Source: Vibrio tubiashii (GTDB lineage Bacteria > Pseudomonadota > Gammaproteobacteria > Enterobacterales > Vibrionaceae). Taken from it: DNA of 64,000 nucleotides. The notes under the pieces are model-generated. The model worked only from the letters and a program-made list of their open reading frames with translations, was not told where the DNA came from and did not search any database. This document shows positions 17,128 to 25,285 of the stretch, one piece after another. How positions within the stretch are numbered: position 1 is the first letter of the stretch; each line of letters opens with the position of its first letter. A program made the position numbers and the translations under genes. The DNA lies in assembly GCF_028551255.1 (NCBI RefSeq), contig NZ_CP117029.1:868001-932000 (forward strand). The letters run 5' to 3'.

Positions 17128-17156
17128 AATATAGAATTTCTCTGGTCGTCAGGCAA
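17128..17156 (-). promoter_or_regulatory. gcvB promoter
   Basis: On the minus strand TTGCCT (17151-17156), exactly 17 bp, then TATATT (17128-17133). The inferred start is at about 17120. The remaining 57 bp to gcvA must hold the divergent gcvA promoter and probably GcvA sites. Confidence 0.75.
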
Positions 17157-17213
17157 TGGACATTTTATAATGTTTCAGATAAAAAAAACTAATCCAATTT
17201 ATAGAAGGTCACT

Positions 17214-18122
17214 ATGTCCAGAAGATTGCCTCCTTTGAACTCATTAAAAGTGTTCGAAGCCGCGGCTCGACATCTGAGTTTTACTCGTGCAGCCGAAGAG
17301 TTGTTTGTGACTCAAGCTGCCGTCAGTCATCAGATCAAAGCGCTAGAAGAATTCCTTGGCTTAAAACTATTTAGACGCAGAAACCGCTCGTTGCTGCTTA
17401 CCGAAGAAGGTCAAAGCTACTTTCTTGATATCAAAGATATTTTTACTTCGTTGGCCGAAGCGACCGATAAAGTGCTTGAACGCAGTGAAAAAGGGGCGTT
17501 GACCATCAGTTTACCGCCAAGCTTTGCGATTCAATGGTTGGTCCCTCGATTAGCGGACTTTAACCAACAAGAGCCTGATATTGATGTTCGAATTAAAGCG
17601 GTCGATATGGACGAAGGCTCGTTGACCGATGACGTCGATGTTGCGATTTATTATGGTCGCGGTAACTGGCCAGGTTTGCGAGCGGACAAACTGTATCAAG
17701 AATTTTTGATCCCACTCTGTTCACCTTCATTACTTTTAGGTAACAAACCATTAGAAACTCTAAGTGATTTGAAGCAACATACCTTACTTCATGACACCTC
17801 TCGCAAAGATTGGAAACAGTTCGCTAAGCAAAATGGTATTGAAGGTGTTAACGTGAATCACGGGCCAATATTCAGTCACTCGACTATGGTACTTCAGGCT
17901 GCCGCTCACGGTCAGGGGGTCGCGCTGGGTAACAATGTCCTCGCTCAACCAGAGCTTGAAGCAGGCCGTCTGATTGCGCCATTTGATGAGGTGTTAGTGT
18001 CTAAGAATGCTTTCTATGTGGTGTGTCATGATAAACAGGCGGATATGGGGCGAATTGCTACCTTCCGTGACTGGATGTTAGCCAAAGCGCAAAGTGAGCA
18101 AGAGGATCTATTAGATGACTGA
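17214..18122 (+). CDS. gcvA: LysR-type transcriptional regulator GcvA
   Basis: Regulator of the glycine cleavage system and activator of gcvB. The 302 residues have the N-terminal LysR winged helix (LNSLKVFEAAARHLSFTRAA ... LFVTQAAVSHQIKALEEFLG) and a substrate-binding domain. The match to E. coli GcvA is close throughout, including LPPSFAIQWLVPRL, YGRGNWPGLR, HTLLHDTSRKDWK and GPIFSHSTMVLQAAAHGQGVALGNN. It sits divergent from gcvB. The last 8 bp overlap the next gene, so it heads a plus-strand operon with the hydrolase, DUF423 and rlmM. Confidence 0.97.
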   Translation: MSRRLPPLNSLKVFEAAARHLSFTRAAEELFVTQAAVSHQIKALEEFLGLKLFRRRNRSLLLTEEGQSYFLDIKDIFTSLAEATDKVLERSEKGALTISLPPSFAIQWLVPRLADFNQQEPDIDVRIKAVDMDEGSLTDDVDVAIYYGRGNWPGLRADKLYQEFLIPLCSPSLLLGNKPLETLSDLKQHTLLHDTSRKDWKQFAKQNGIEGVNVNHGPIFSHSTMVLQAAAHGQGVALGNNVLAQPELEAGRLIAPFDEVLVSKNAFYVVCHDKQADMGRIATFRDWMLAKAQSEQEDLLDD

Positions 18123-18741
18123 TTACCTCATTGACGGTGACAAAGGCAATCCGTTGTTTATTTTTGCTCACGGAGCAGGGGCTGGGATGGACCATGCCTT
18201 TATGGAAGCCGTGGCAAAGGGCCTTGCTCAAAAAGGCGTTCAAGTGGTGCGCTTCAACTTTCCTTACATGGTCAAGCGAGCAGAGGATGGCAAGAAAAGA
18301 CCGCCAGATAGAGCGCCTAAGTTACTTGAAGCTTATCAAGCCGTGATTGACCAGTACTGCCCAACTGGGGCGGTTGTTATTGGTGGTAAGTCTATGGGTG
18401 GGCGTATGGCGAGCCTTCTAGCGAGTGAAGATAAGGTTGCTGGCGTTGCTTGTTTAGGCTTTCCGTTCCATCCACCGGGTAAGCCTGAGAACTACAAAGG
18501 TGCCCACTTAGCAGAGCTAGAAAAGCCTTGTCTTATTCTGCAAGGTGAGCGCGATACCTTTGGTAAGAAAGAAGAGTTCGAACAGTTTGAGCTCTATACT
18601 GCAATCAAAGTGGCGTTTATTCCCGATGGCGATCATAGCTTCAAACCTCGTAAGAGCTCAGGGCATACTGAAGCTGGAAACATTCAACTAGCGATTGAGC
18701 ACTTAGCCAAGTTTATCTTGGAGGTGTCTGATGCGAAGTAG
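18115..18741 (+). CDS. Alpha/beta-hydrolase of the KANL3/Tex30 type
   Basis: A 208-residue single-domain alpha/beta hydrolase. The oxyanion segment FAHGAGAGMDHAFM, the nucleophile elbow GGKSMGGRMAS (S93), an acid in GERDTFG and the catalytic histidine in DGDHSF give a complete triad in the right order. There is no signal peptide, so it is cytoplasmic. The family (dienelactone-hydrolase-like, Tex30/KANL3) has no agreed substrate. The start overlaps the gcvA stop by 8 bp and the end overlaps DUF423 by 11 bp, a tightly coupled position. E. coli lacks a gene at this point between gcvA and ygdD. Confidence 0.85.
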   Translation: MTDYLIDGDKGNPLFIFAHGAGAGMDHAFMEAVAKGLAQKGVQVVRFNFPYMVKRAEDGKKRPPDRAPKLLEAYQAVIDQYCPTGAVVIGGKSMGGRMASLLASEDKVAGVACLGFPFHPPGKPENYKGAHLAELEKPCLILQGERDTFGKKEEFEQFELYTAIKVAFIPDGDHSFKPRKSSGHTEAGNIQLAIEHLAKFILEVSDAK

Positions 18742-19129
18742 GTTCTGGTTAGCGTTAGGTGGCGGCGTATGTGGTCTTGGTGTTGCGTTGGGTGCATTTG
18801 CCGCTCATGGTTTGAAGAAAATGCTCTCACCTTATCTGATTGAGGTTTTCTCTACGGGGGTGCAGTACCAATTTATTCATGGCATTGCTATTTTGCTTTG
18901 TGGTGTGTTACTCGGACTAAAATTGCCACTTAAGTCACAAAAATATTTCTCCCTCGCGGCAGTTTGCTTTATCATCGGCATCCTTTGTTTTAGCGGCAGC
19001 CTCTACGCGTTGGCATTAACGGGCATTAAATGGTTTGGTCCTATCACACCATTGGGTGGACTAACGTTTATGCTTGGTTGGGGTTTGTTCGTATACGCAG
19101 CACTACAGGTTAAAGAGGTGAACCAGTGA
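18731..19129 (+). CDS. DUF423 (YgdD) family inner-membrane protein
   Basis: A 132-residue protein with four predicted membrane helices and the family's N-terminal motif [16 protein letters not shown]. The C-terminal [16 protein letters not shown] is also typical. Its function is unknown. It is conserved between gcvA and rlmM in many gamma-proteobacteria. The stop codon overlaps the GTG start of rlmM. Confidence 0.93.
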   Translation: MRSRFWLALGGGVCGLGVALGAFAAHGLKKMLSPYLIEVFSTGVQYQFIHGIAILLCGVLLGLKLPLKSQKYFSLAAVCFIIGILCFSGSLYALALTGIKWFGPITPLGGLTFMLGWGLFVYAALQVKEVNQ

Positions 19130-20217
19130 AACAATTAATGCTCTACTGCCGCAGCGGCTTTGAAAAAGAGTGTGCCGGAGAAATTCAGGATCGTGCTACT
19201 CAGTTAGAAGTGTTTGGTTTCCCACGTCTTAAAAAGAACACTGGTTACGTGCTGTTTGAATGTTACCAAGACGGTGATGCGCAAAAGCTAGTCAAAGAGC
19301 TCGATTTTAAATCGCTCATCTTTGCTCGTCAGATCTTTGCTGTCGCAGCTGAAATTCAAGAACTGCCGCGTGAAGATCGTATCTCACCGATTTTGCATGA
19401 TTTAAGTTTCGTAGAGACAATGCCGCGTTGTGGTGATATTCGCGTCGAAACGCCGGATACCAACGAAGCGAAAGAGCTACTGAAGTTCTGCCGCAAGTTC
19501 ACTGTGCCAATGCGACAAGCTCTGCGTGGCAAAGAGATTCTGTTCCCGAAAGACAGCCCTAAAAAGCCTGTGCTACACATCTGCTTTGTCGCTCCTACGC
19601 ATTGCTTTATCGGTTACTCTCTACCTAGCAATAACTCACAGTTCTTTATGGGGATTCCTCGCCTTAAGTTCCCTGCGGATGCACCAAGCCGTTCAACTCT
19701 GAAGCTAGAAGAAGCGTTTCACGTGTTTATTCCTCGTGAAGAGTGGGATGAACGCTTAGCTGCAGGTATGTGGGGTGTTGATTTAGGAGCGTGTCCTGGC
19801 GGTTGGACGTACCAACTGGTGAAGCGCTCGATGTTTGTTCATTCTGTCGATAACGGCATGATGGCAGATAGCCTAATGGAAACCGGGCAGGTTAAACACC
19901 ACCAAGAAGATGGTTTTAAGTTTGAGCCTGCGCGTAAAAACGTAACTTGGCTAGTGTGTGACATGATCGAAAAACCATCACGCGTTGCTCAGCTGATGGG
20001 TGAGTGGATTATTAGCGGTTGGGCTAAAGAAGCCATCTTTAATCTTAAGCTGCCGATGAAAGGCCGTTACGACGAAGTGTTAGAAGATATCGAGAACTTA
20101 AAACTCTTCCTGATTGAAAATGGCGTGAAGTTTAAGCTTCAAGCGAAACACTTGTACCATGACCGAGAAGAAATCACGGTCCATGTTCAGTGTTTATCGA
20201 ATATCTCACCGCGCTAA
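19126..20217 (+). CDS. rlmM: 23S rRNA 2'-O-ribose C2498 methyltransferase RlmM
   Basis: S-adenosylmethionine-dependent methyltransferase acting on C2498 of 23S rRNA in the peptidyl-transferase centre. The 363 residues contain an N-terminal THUMP-like RNA-binding part and a C-terminal Rossmann domain with the AdoMet motif [14 protein letters not shown] and catalytic lysines in [10 protein letters not shown]. Translation starts at GTG (19126), overlapping the DUF423 stop. It is the last gene of the gcvA operon and is followed by a strong terminator. Confidence 0.97.
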   Translation: MKQLMLYCRSGFEKECAGEIQDRATQLEVFGFPRLKKNTGYVLFECYQDGDAQKLVKELDFKSLIFARQIFAVAAEIQELPREDRISPILHDLSFVETMPRCGDIRVETPDTNEAKELLKFCRKFTVPMRQALRGKEILFPKDSPKKPVLHICFVAPTHCFIGYSLPSNNSQFFMGIPRLKFPADAPSRSTLKLEEAFHVFIPREEWDERLAAGMWGVDLGACPGGWTYQLVKRSMFVHSVDNGMMADSLMETGQVKHHQEDGFKFEPARKNVTWLVCDMIEKPSRVAQLMGEWIISGWAKEAIFNLKLPMKGRYDEVLEDIENLKLFLIENGVKFKLQAKHLYHDREEITVHVQCLSNISPR

Positions 20218-20222
20218 ATTAA

Positions 20223-20253
20223 AAAACGCTCCCTAGATAGGGAGCGTTTTTGT
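20223..20253 (+). terminator. Bidirectional terminator between rlmM and the nuclease gene
   Basis: A 12-bp perfect stem AAAACGCTCCCT / AGGGAGCGTTTT (20223-20234 / 20239-20250) with an AGAT loop. There are T-runs on both sides, suiting the convergent genes. Confidence 0.95.
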
Positions 20254-21003
20254 CTAGTTGGATGTTGGCCACATTTCCCACAGCTGCGCTTCCATACTCT
20301 CTTCAGTGCTGTCAGCAATAAGAGAAAAGAAGTCTAATCCAGTTTGCTGTTCAACCGCATCGATTGTAGTGACGAAGCTTGCAAGCTCAATGCTAGAGAC
20401 ATCTCTATGTGGAACAATGAAGGCAATGGCTTCATTGAAAGCAGGATCTAAGATTACTTTGTAAAAAGCGCTCGGTATGATGACATTGTTGCCTATCGTG
20501 TTTTCGTTACCTTGATAGATAGGTCCAGTGACCACGTAGAGCTCATTGTACTCATTCGCAAGATCACGTACGTGCTCTTCCAAAATGCGCCAACCTACGC
20601 GGTTAAAACCCGGAAGCTGAGGAGACATATTGCTCATCAAAAAGCTCTGCTTCATAGAGTCTTGGCTAAAATCCATTGTGGCAGATGGTGCTAGGTGTCC
20701 TCGGTCATAGCCAGAGCCGCTGTAATCGGCGAGCGTGGAGCGAGCATAGTCGGGGAGCTCACTGTCTTCTTTGAAGCTATTACTACGTTTAAAGCTGGCG
20801 TTAACGCTTTCTGCGGTAATGTGGTAAGCCACCCAATCGGCATTTTTGGTTTGAAAGTTGTAGCCAACGGCATACCCATCTCGGCAAAGCACTTGATCAG
20901 GTTGCTCTGAAGGCAAGCCTACATCTAAGTGCTTTCCACAGGTTTGTGCGAAAGTTGGTAGAGAAAAGACAACAGCAAGTGTTAGTAAAACAGTATTTTT
21001 CAT
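20254..21003 (-). CDS. Secreted DNA/RNA non-specific endonuclease (NucA/Serratia nuclease family)
   Basis: A 249-residue exported nuclease. The N-terminus is a clear Sec signal (MKNTVLLTLAVVFSLPTFAQT, cleavage around FAQ-T). The active-site motif YDRGHLAPSATM contains the general-base histidine (H103) of the beta-beta-alpha-metal fold. A metal-binding asparagine is expected in LMSNMSPQLPGFNR. Its usual roles are nutrient acquisition from extracellular DNA and RNA, or clearing of DNA traps. It differs from the Dns/EndA nuclease of vibrios. A strong AAGGAG ribosome site precedes the ATG. It appears monocistronic. Confidence 0.93.
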   Translation of the reverse strand: MKNTVLLTLAVVFSLPTFAQTCGKHLDVGLPSEQPDQVLCRDGYAVGYNFQTKNADWVAYHITAESVNASFKRSNSFKEDSELPDYARSTLADYSGSGYDRGHLAPSATMDFSQDSMKQSFLMSNMSPQLPGFNRVGWRILEEHVRDLANEYNELYVVTGPIYQGNENTIGNNVIIPSAFYKVILDPAFNEAIAFIVPHRDVSSIELASFVTTIDAVEQQTGLDFFSLIADSTEESMEAQLWEMWPTSN

Positions 21004-21188
21004 TATTATGCTCCTTGTTATTGGAGCTATGAAAAATAGTTGATTGGCTTTGCGTTACTGTGATGGTGGTTAAATGTTAATCAATACTTGATCCCGTATT
21101 GAGCAGATAAATATTAAGCTTGTGAGAGTAACGGATTTCACAACAGATTCAATTAACATTACTTTGCTAATCAAATAGTTAATATGTT

Positions 21189-21974
21189 CTATTGAGTAGC
21201 TTCATTCTCTCCATTAAAACGAATATCTTGCAGGTTAAAACCGAGTTCCATGTCGGTTTTGAGTGCCGCAATCGTCTTACATTTTCGCGCTGATTCAATA
21301 TGCTCGTCTAATTTCTTACGATACTTAGCAGGGAGCTCTTCACTGGCGAATGCTTGTTCGATATCGTTAAACTGAGTGAGGATTTCTTTGGCAGCTTTTG
21401 GTCCTACCCCTGGCACACCGGGAACCTGACTAGAGCTAATGCCTGTGAGCCCCCAGTAATCGGCAAGCTGATTCGGCTTAACGCCAAATTCTGCTTCGAT
21501 AAATGGTTCGTCTAACCAGCGGTGCTGAAAATAGTCTCGGATTTGCAGTGTTGGAGAAAGGAGCTGACAGTAGCCTTTATCCGTCGACACAATCGTCACT
21601 TTCTCGCCATGATTCGCCACTTTAGTTGCCAATGTGGCGACCAAGTCATCGGCTTCGTCTCCATCTGACAGTAGTGAGTCTATGCCAAGCTTCCACCACG
21701 CATCTTGAATCGACTCTAAGCCTTGTAACAAAGGCTCTGGCATAGGTTTTCGGTTTTGTTTGTACTCTGGCAAGATCTCAGCTCGCCATCCTCGCTCTTG
21801 CAGATGATGATCGAACACGGCAATGATGTGAGTTGGCTGTGACTCGGATAAAATACGATTCAAGGTTCGGGTAGTCGTATTGATGGTTCTTGCTATATCG
21901 GTGGGATCGGGTTGCGCGGAGTGAACGCGTCGGATCAGGTTAAGAGCATCGATGATAACAAGATGAATAGACAT
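21189..21974 (-). CDS. xni: Flap endonuclease Xni (exonuclease IX)
   Basis: A 5'-3' exonuclease/flap-endonuclease domain protein related to the polymerase I 5' nuclease. The start at 21974 (MSIHLVIIDALNLIRR) matches the E. coli Xni N-terminus. A TTG three codons upstream is less likely. Motifs include VIIDALNLIRRVH, GDEADDLVATLA (metal-binding acidic residues), STDKGYCQLLSPTLQIRDYF and the helix-hairpin-helix GVPGVGPKAAKEIL. As in other Xni proteins the acidic site is reduced compared with Pol I. The ppnN terminator hairpin lies immediately before the start, leaving no clear Shine-Dalgarno. Confidence 0.95.
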   Translation of the reverse strand: MSIHLVIIDALNLIRRVHSAQPDPTDIARTINTTTRTLNRILSESQPTHIIAVFDHHLQERGWRAEILPEYKQNRKPMPEPLLQGLESIQDAWWKLGIDSLLSDGDEADDLVATLATKVANHGEKVTIVSTDKGYCQLLSPTLQIRDYFQHRWLDEPFIEAEFGVKPNQLADYWGLTGISSSQVPGVPGVGPKAAKEILTQFNDIEQAFASEELPAKYRKKLDEHIESARKCKTIAALKTDMELGFNLQDIRFNGENEATQ

Positions 21975-21981
21975 ACAAATC

Positions 21982-22009
21982 AAAAAAATAAGGGCTTGAA
22001 GCCCTTATT
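21982..22009 (-). terminator. ppnN terminator, abutting the xni start
   Basis: AATAAGGGC / GCCCTTATT (21987-21995 / 22001-22009) is followed on the minus strand by a T-run reaching 21982. The T-run ends 8 nt before the xni start codon. Confidence 0.85.
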
Positions 22010-22054
22010 GTATAGATTGAGGTTGAGATTACCAGTCAGTGCGGTAAACAGTCG

Positions 22055-23419
22055 CTAACCAGATGTCTTAATTTGGTAGCAAGGCTCGTAGGCAGTACCG
22101 CCAGGTAACTTCATACGGTCTTGTTCAACGAAGTCTTTTAGCAGTTTATCCATCTTCTTCATCAAGCTAGCATCACCATCTAAGATAAATGGGCCGTGAC
22201 GCTCGATTTCACGAATCCCTTCCGCCTTAACATTACCAGCGACGATACCTGAGAACGCCTGACGCAGTGCCGCTGCAAGGTTCTCTGGACGTTGTTCAAG
22301 GTGTAAATCTAAGCTCGCCATATTGTCGTGAGTTGGGTCGAAAGGTAGCTGGAACTCTGGTTCAATTTTTAATGACCAGTTGAAGCTGTAGGCATCACCG
22401 GTATCTTTGCGGTACTGACGTACATCCGACATGCTCTGTTTCATGATCTGAGCCACTTTAGCAGGGTCGTCAACAACGATTTGGTAGTGTTTCTGCGCGT
22501 CTTCGCCAAGCGTGTCGCCGATAAAGCGGTCTATCGAGCGGAAGTACTCTTCGCTCTCTTTCGGCCCGGTCAGAACAATCGGTAGCGGTTGGTCAGCGTT
22601 GTCAGGGTGCATCATAATGCCCAGAATATAGAGCAGCTCTTCGGCAGTACCAGCACCACCTGGGAAAATCACAATCCCGTGCGCCATGCGCACAAAGGCC
22701 TCTAAACGCTTTTCGATATCCGGCATGATCACCAACTCGTTAACGATCGGGTTTGGTGGCTCTGCCGCAATAATCGATGGCTCGGTTAGACCTAAATAAC
22801 GCTGCTCATAATAGCGCTGTTTCGCGTGACCAATCGCTGCGCCTTTCATCGGCCCTTCCATCGCGCCCGGTCCACAGCCGGTACAGATGTTTAACTCGCG
22901 CAGGCCCAGCTCATTGCCGACTTCACGAGTGTATTGATACTCGGTGGCATTGATTGAGTGTCCGCCCCAACATACCACGAGATTTGGTTCGATGCCCGGC
23001 GTCAGAGTACCTGCATTACGCAAGATGCCAAACACTAGGTTAGTGATATGGCTAGCGTTGGTGAGATTGAGACGCTGATTGTCGGCAAGATGCATATTGA
23101 CGTAGACAATGTCACGCAGAACAGAGAATAGGTGCTCCTGAATCCCTTTGATGATCTCGCCATCGACAAAAGCGTGTTCCGGTGCGTTAGTGAGTTCAAG
23201 CTTAATACCACGCTCTCGACGCACGACGTTAACATCAAACGATTTGTACTTGTCGAGCAACTCTTTGGAGTTGTCGGTGTGGCTACCGGAGTTAAGAACC
23301 GCGAGGGTACAGTTGCGGTAAAGTTGGTAAAGATCACTTGCAGCGGTTTTCTTAAGGCGCTCAACTTCGAGTTGAGAGAGTAGATCCATACTACCTGCTG
23401 GACTAATGTGTGTGATCAT
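22055..23419 (-). CDS. ppnN: Pyrimidine/purine nucleotide 5'-monophosphate nucleosidase (YgdH/PpnN)
   Basis: Cleaves nucleoside monophosphates to the base and ribose 5-phosphate. In E. coli it is a (p)ppGpp-binding enzyme of nucleotide salvage. The 454 residues include a LOG/lysine-decarboxylase-like core with the motif [20 protein letters not shown] and the upstream [14 protein letters not shown], plus the N- and C-terminal extensions typical of PpnN ([19 protein letters not shown] at the start). AGGAGG precedes the ATG. It has its own terminator. Confidence 0.95.
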   Translation of the reverse strand: MITHISPAGSMDLLSQLEVERLKKTAASDLYQLYRNCTLAVLNSGSHTDNSKELLDKYKSFDVNVVRRERGIKLELTNAPEHAFVDGEIIKGIQEHLFSVLRDIVYVNMHLADNQRLNLTNASHITNLVFGILRNAGTLTPGIEPNLVVCWGGHSINATEYQYTREVGNELGLRELNICTGCGPGAMEGPMKGAAIGHAKQRYYEQRYLGLTEPSIIAAEPPNPIVNELVIMPDIEKRLEAFVRMAHGIVIFPGGAGTAEELLYILGIMMHPDNADQPLPIVLTGPKESEEYFRSIDRFIGDTLGEDAQKHYQIVVDDPAKVAQIMKQSMSDVRQYRKDTGDAYSFNWSLKIEPEFQLPFDPTHDNMASLDLHLEQRPENLAAALRQAFSGIVAGNVKAEGIREIERHGPFILDGDASLMKKMDKLLKDFVEQDRMKLPGGTAYEPCYQIKTSG

Positions 23420-23619
23420 AGAGACCTCCTTGACGAAACAGCACTCAGAGAGAGTGAGATATCATTATTGTTATTGTCCGTATACGTTGCTAATCATTGG
23501 GGAAAATCAGCAGACGTTTATTAAGCTTAGCAGCTTTTTTCAGATAATAAACCTAACTAATTGATATCTATAGATCAATCACACTAATGAAATAGATTGG
23601 AGGGTGAGCAGGGGGCAAC

Positions 23620-25185
23620 TTAGCGCCAAACGAGTTGATTCTTGCCGAGTGTTTTCGCTTCATTGAGGCATAGGTTGAGTCGTTCTAAGATCTCTTCAGG
23701 CGTATCAGAGTCTTTGAACGCAGTACTTGCCGCAGAAAGAGTAATGGTTAGGTTACGGTCACGGAACTTAAACGGTAGCTTAGAAACTTGATTTTGAATC
23801 GCTTGGATCATATTGAAGGCATTGCTATCAGAAAGTTCAGGAAGCAATAACACAAATTCTTCACCAGAGAAGCGCGCCACAGTATCGGTATCACGGATCT
23901 CTTTCTTGATTGTTCGAGCGATAATTTTCAGTGCTTTATCGCCTGCGGCATAGCCAAAGCTATCGTTGATCGCTTTAAAGCCATCGACATCGAGTATGAC
24001 GACGCGGAGAGTATGTTGCGCTCGTATCCAGCGACGATACTCTAACTCCAGGCGATCGCCAAATGCTGCGCGGTTGTATACTTTAGTTAGCGGATCAAGC
24101 AGCATACGTTGGGCTTGATCTTCTAAGCGGCGGCGATAATCTTGAGTCACTTCATATAGAGCTTCAAGTTGGTTTTTGCCGTAATCCATGCGCTCAATTA
24201 AGGCTTGTTCGCGTTGTTCGGCGTGTTTTAAGCGCTCAGTCAATGAGTTGAGCTGAGCCAGCAATGGATTCACTTGCTCTTTGAGTGATTCTAAACTCTC
24301 TGCACTGGTGACTTTGGACTGTGTATCAGTCACTAGCTCTGACAACTCGGTGTTCATCTCTTGGCGATGGGCAAAATAGCTTTGAGATTGCTGCGAGTTT
24401 TGCTGTGAGCTTTTCAGTGATGAAGAGAGGGAAGAGTTGATTTGTTCGAGGAACTGTTCTGAGGTTTTACGCTCATAATGGGTTCCCTCAATCACTAACT
24501 TAAGCGTTTGTAGTGTTAGCTCTAATAAGACGTGGCTGTTCACGCCGATAAGCAACTTAGCGCGAATGTCTGTGAGCAGTTCGCCAGATTCGCCTTCAAA
24601 ATCAAGTTCAGTAATTAGATGCTGCAATTCTTCCGAAAGGCGAAGCAACAGTTCTCGATCCGAACTAGCCGCAATTTGGTTGACGCTATAATCAGGGTTG
24701 GTTGTGATGATTTTTACGGAACGTTCATAAAGATTAAGCAGTCTCAGGGCTTGTTCCGCTCTAGGATGCTTAAGGCCATCGGAGTAACTGAGTAAATCGC
24801 GTAGATCGCGCTTGATCTTCGGAGGCAGCCCAGTCAAGCGTAGTAGTGTTTCACCACTATGCTTAATTTGGGAATCCAAATGTTCAGTTTGTTGTTCCAT
24901 AGCCAAGCCTTGTTGTTTTAGCAAGCGCTCCAATACCGCTAGTTTGGGTATCAGTGAGCTGACGTCTTGCTGCTGCTCGATAGCTTGTTTCAGTTCCATG
25001 AGTCCCGCTTGTAGTCGCGGGTTTTCACATTTATAAGCACTACTTAACGACGAGATGACACGCTGAAGTACCTTCTGTTCTCTATTAAATTTGAACGAGG
25101 TATCCCTTTGTGTCAATCGAACTTGTTCCAATTGAGATTTCAGGTTGTGCAGCTGTGACTGAAGATCTTGTTCGATTACGCCCAT
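23620..25185 (-). CDS. Diguanylate cyclase with N-terminal coiled-coil region
   Basis: A 521-residue cytoplasmic protein that probably makes cyclic di-GMP. The first 340 residues are helical and coiled-coil rich, with no membrane segment and no recognisable sensor fold. The C-terminal 170 residues are a GGDEF domain: LLDPLTKVYNRAAFGDRLE, ILDVDGFKAINDSFG, and active site RFSGEEFVLLLPE (S440-G441-E442-E443-F444). SGEEF is an accepted active variant. An RxxD product-inhibition site (RDTD, 431-434) lies five residues upstream. It is 100 bp downstream of a TPR protein with a degenerate GGDEF-like domain on the same strand. Confidence 0.93.
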   Translation of the reverse strand: MGVIEQDLQSQLHNLKSQLEQVRLTQRDTSFKFNREQKVLQRVISSLSSAYKCENPRLQAGLMELKQAIEQQQDVSSLIPKLAVLERLLKQQGLAMEQQTEHLDSQIKHSGETLLRLTGLPPKIKRDLRDLLSYSDGLKHPRAEQALRLLNLYERSVKIITTNPDYSVNQIAASSDRELLLRLSEELQHLITELDFEGESGELLTDIRAKLLIGVNSHVLLELTLQTLKLVIEGTHYERKTSEQFLEQINSSLSSSLKSSQQNSQQSQSYFAHRQEMNTELSELVTDTQSKVTSAESLESLKEQVNPLLAQLNSLTERLKHAEQREQALIERMDYGKNQLEALYEVTQDYRRRLEDQAQRMLLDPLTKVYNRAAFGDRLELEYRRWIRAQHTLRVVILDVDGFKAINDSFGYAAGDKALKIIARTIKKEIRDTDTVARFSGEEFVLLLPELSDSNAFNMIQAIQNQVSKLPFKFRDRNLTITLSAASTAFKDSDTPEEILERLNLCLNEAKTLGKNQLVWR

Positions 25186-25285
25186 GAATAAACTTAAAAA
25201 TAGAATCTACTTATATCTAGTGATCTGTCGATAATATCAAATAATTCGCGGGCGTCACGACTTACAACGTTTGATTGATGCGCTT

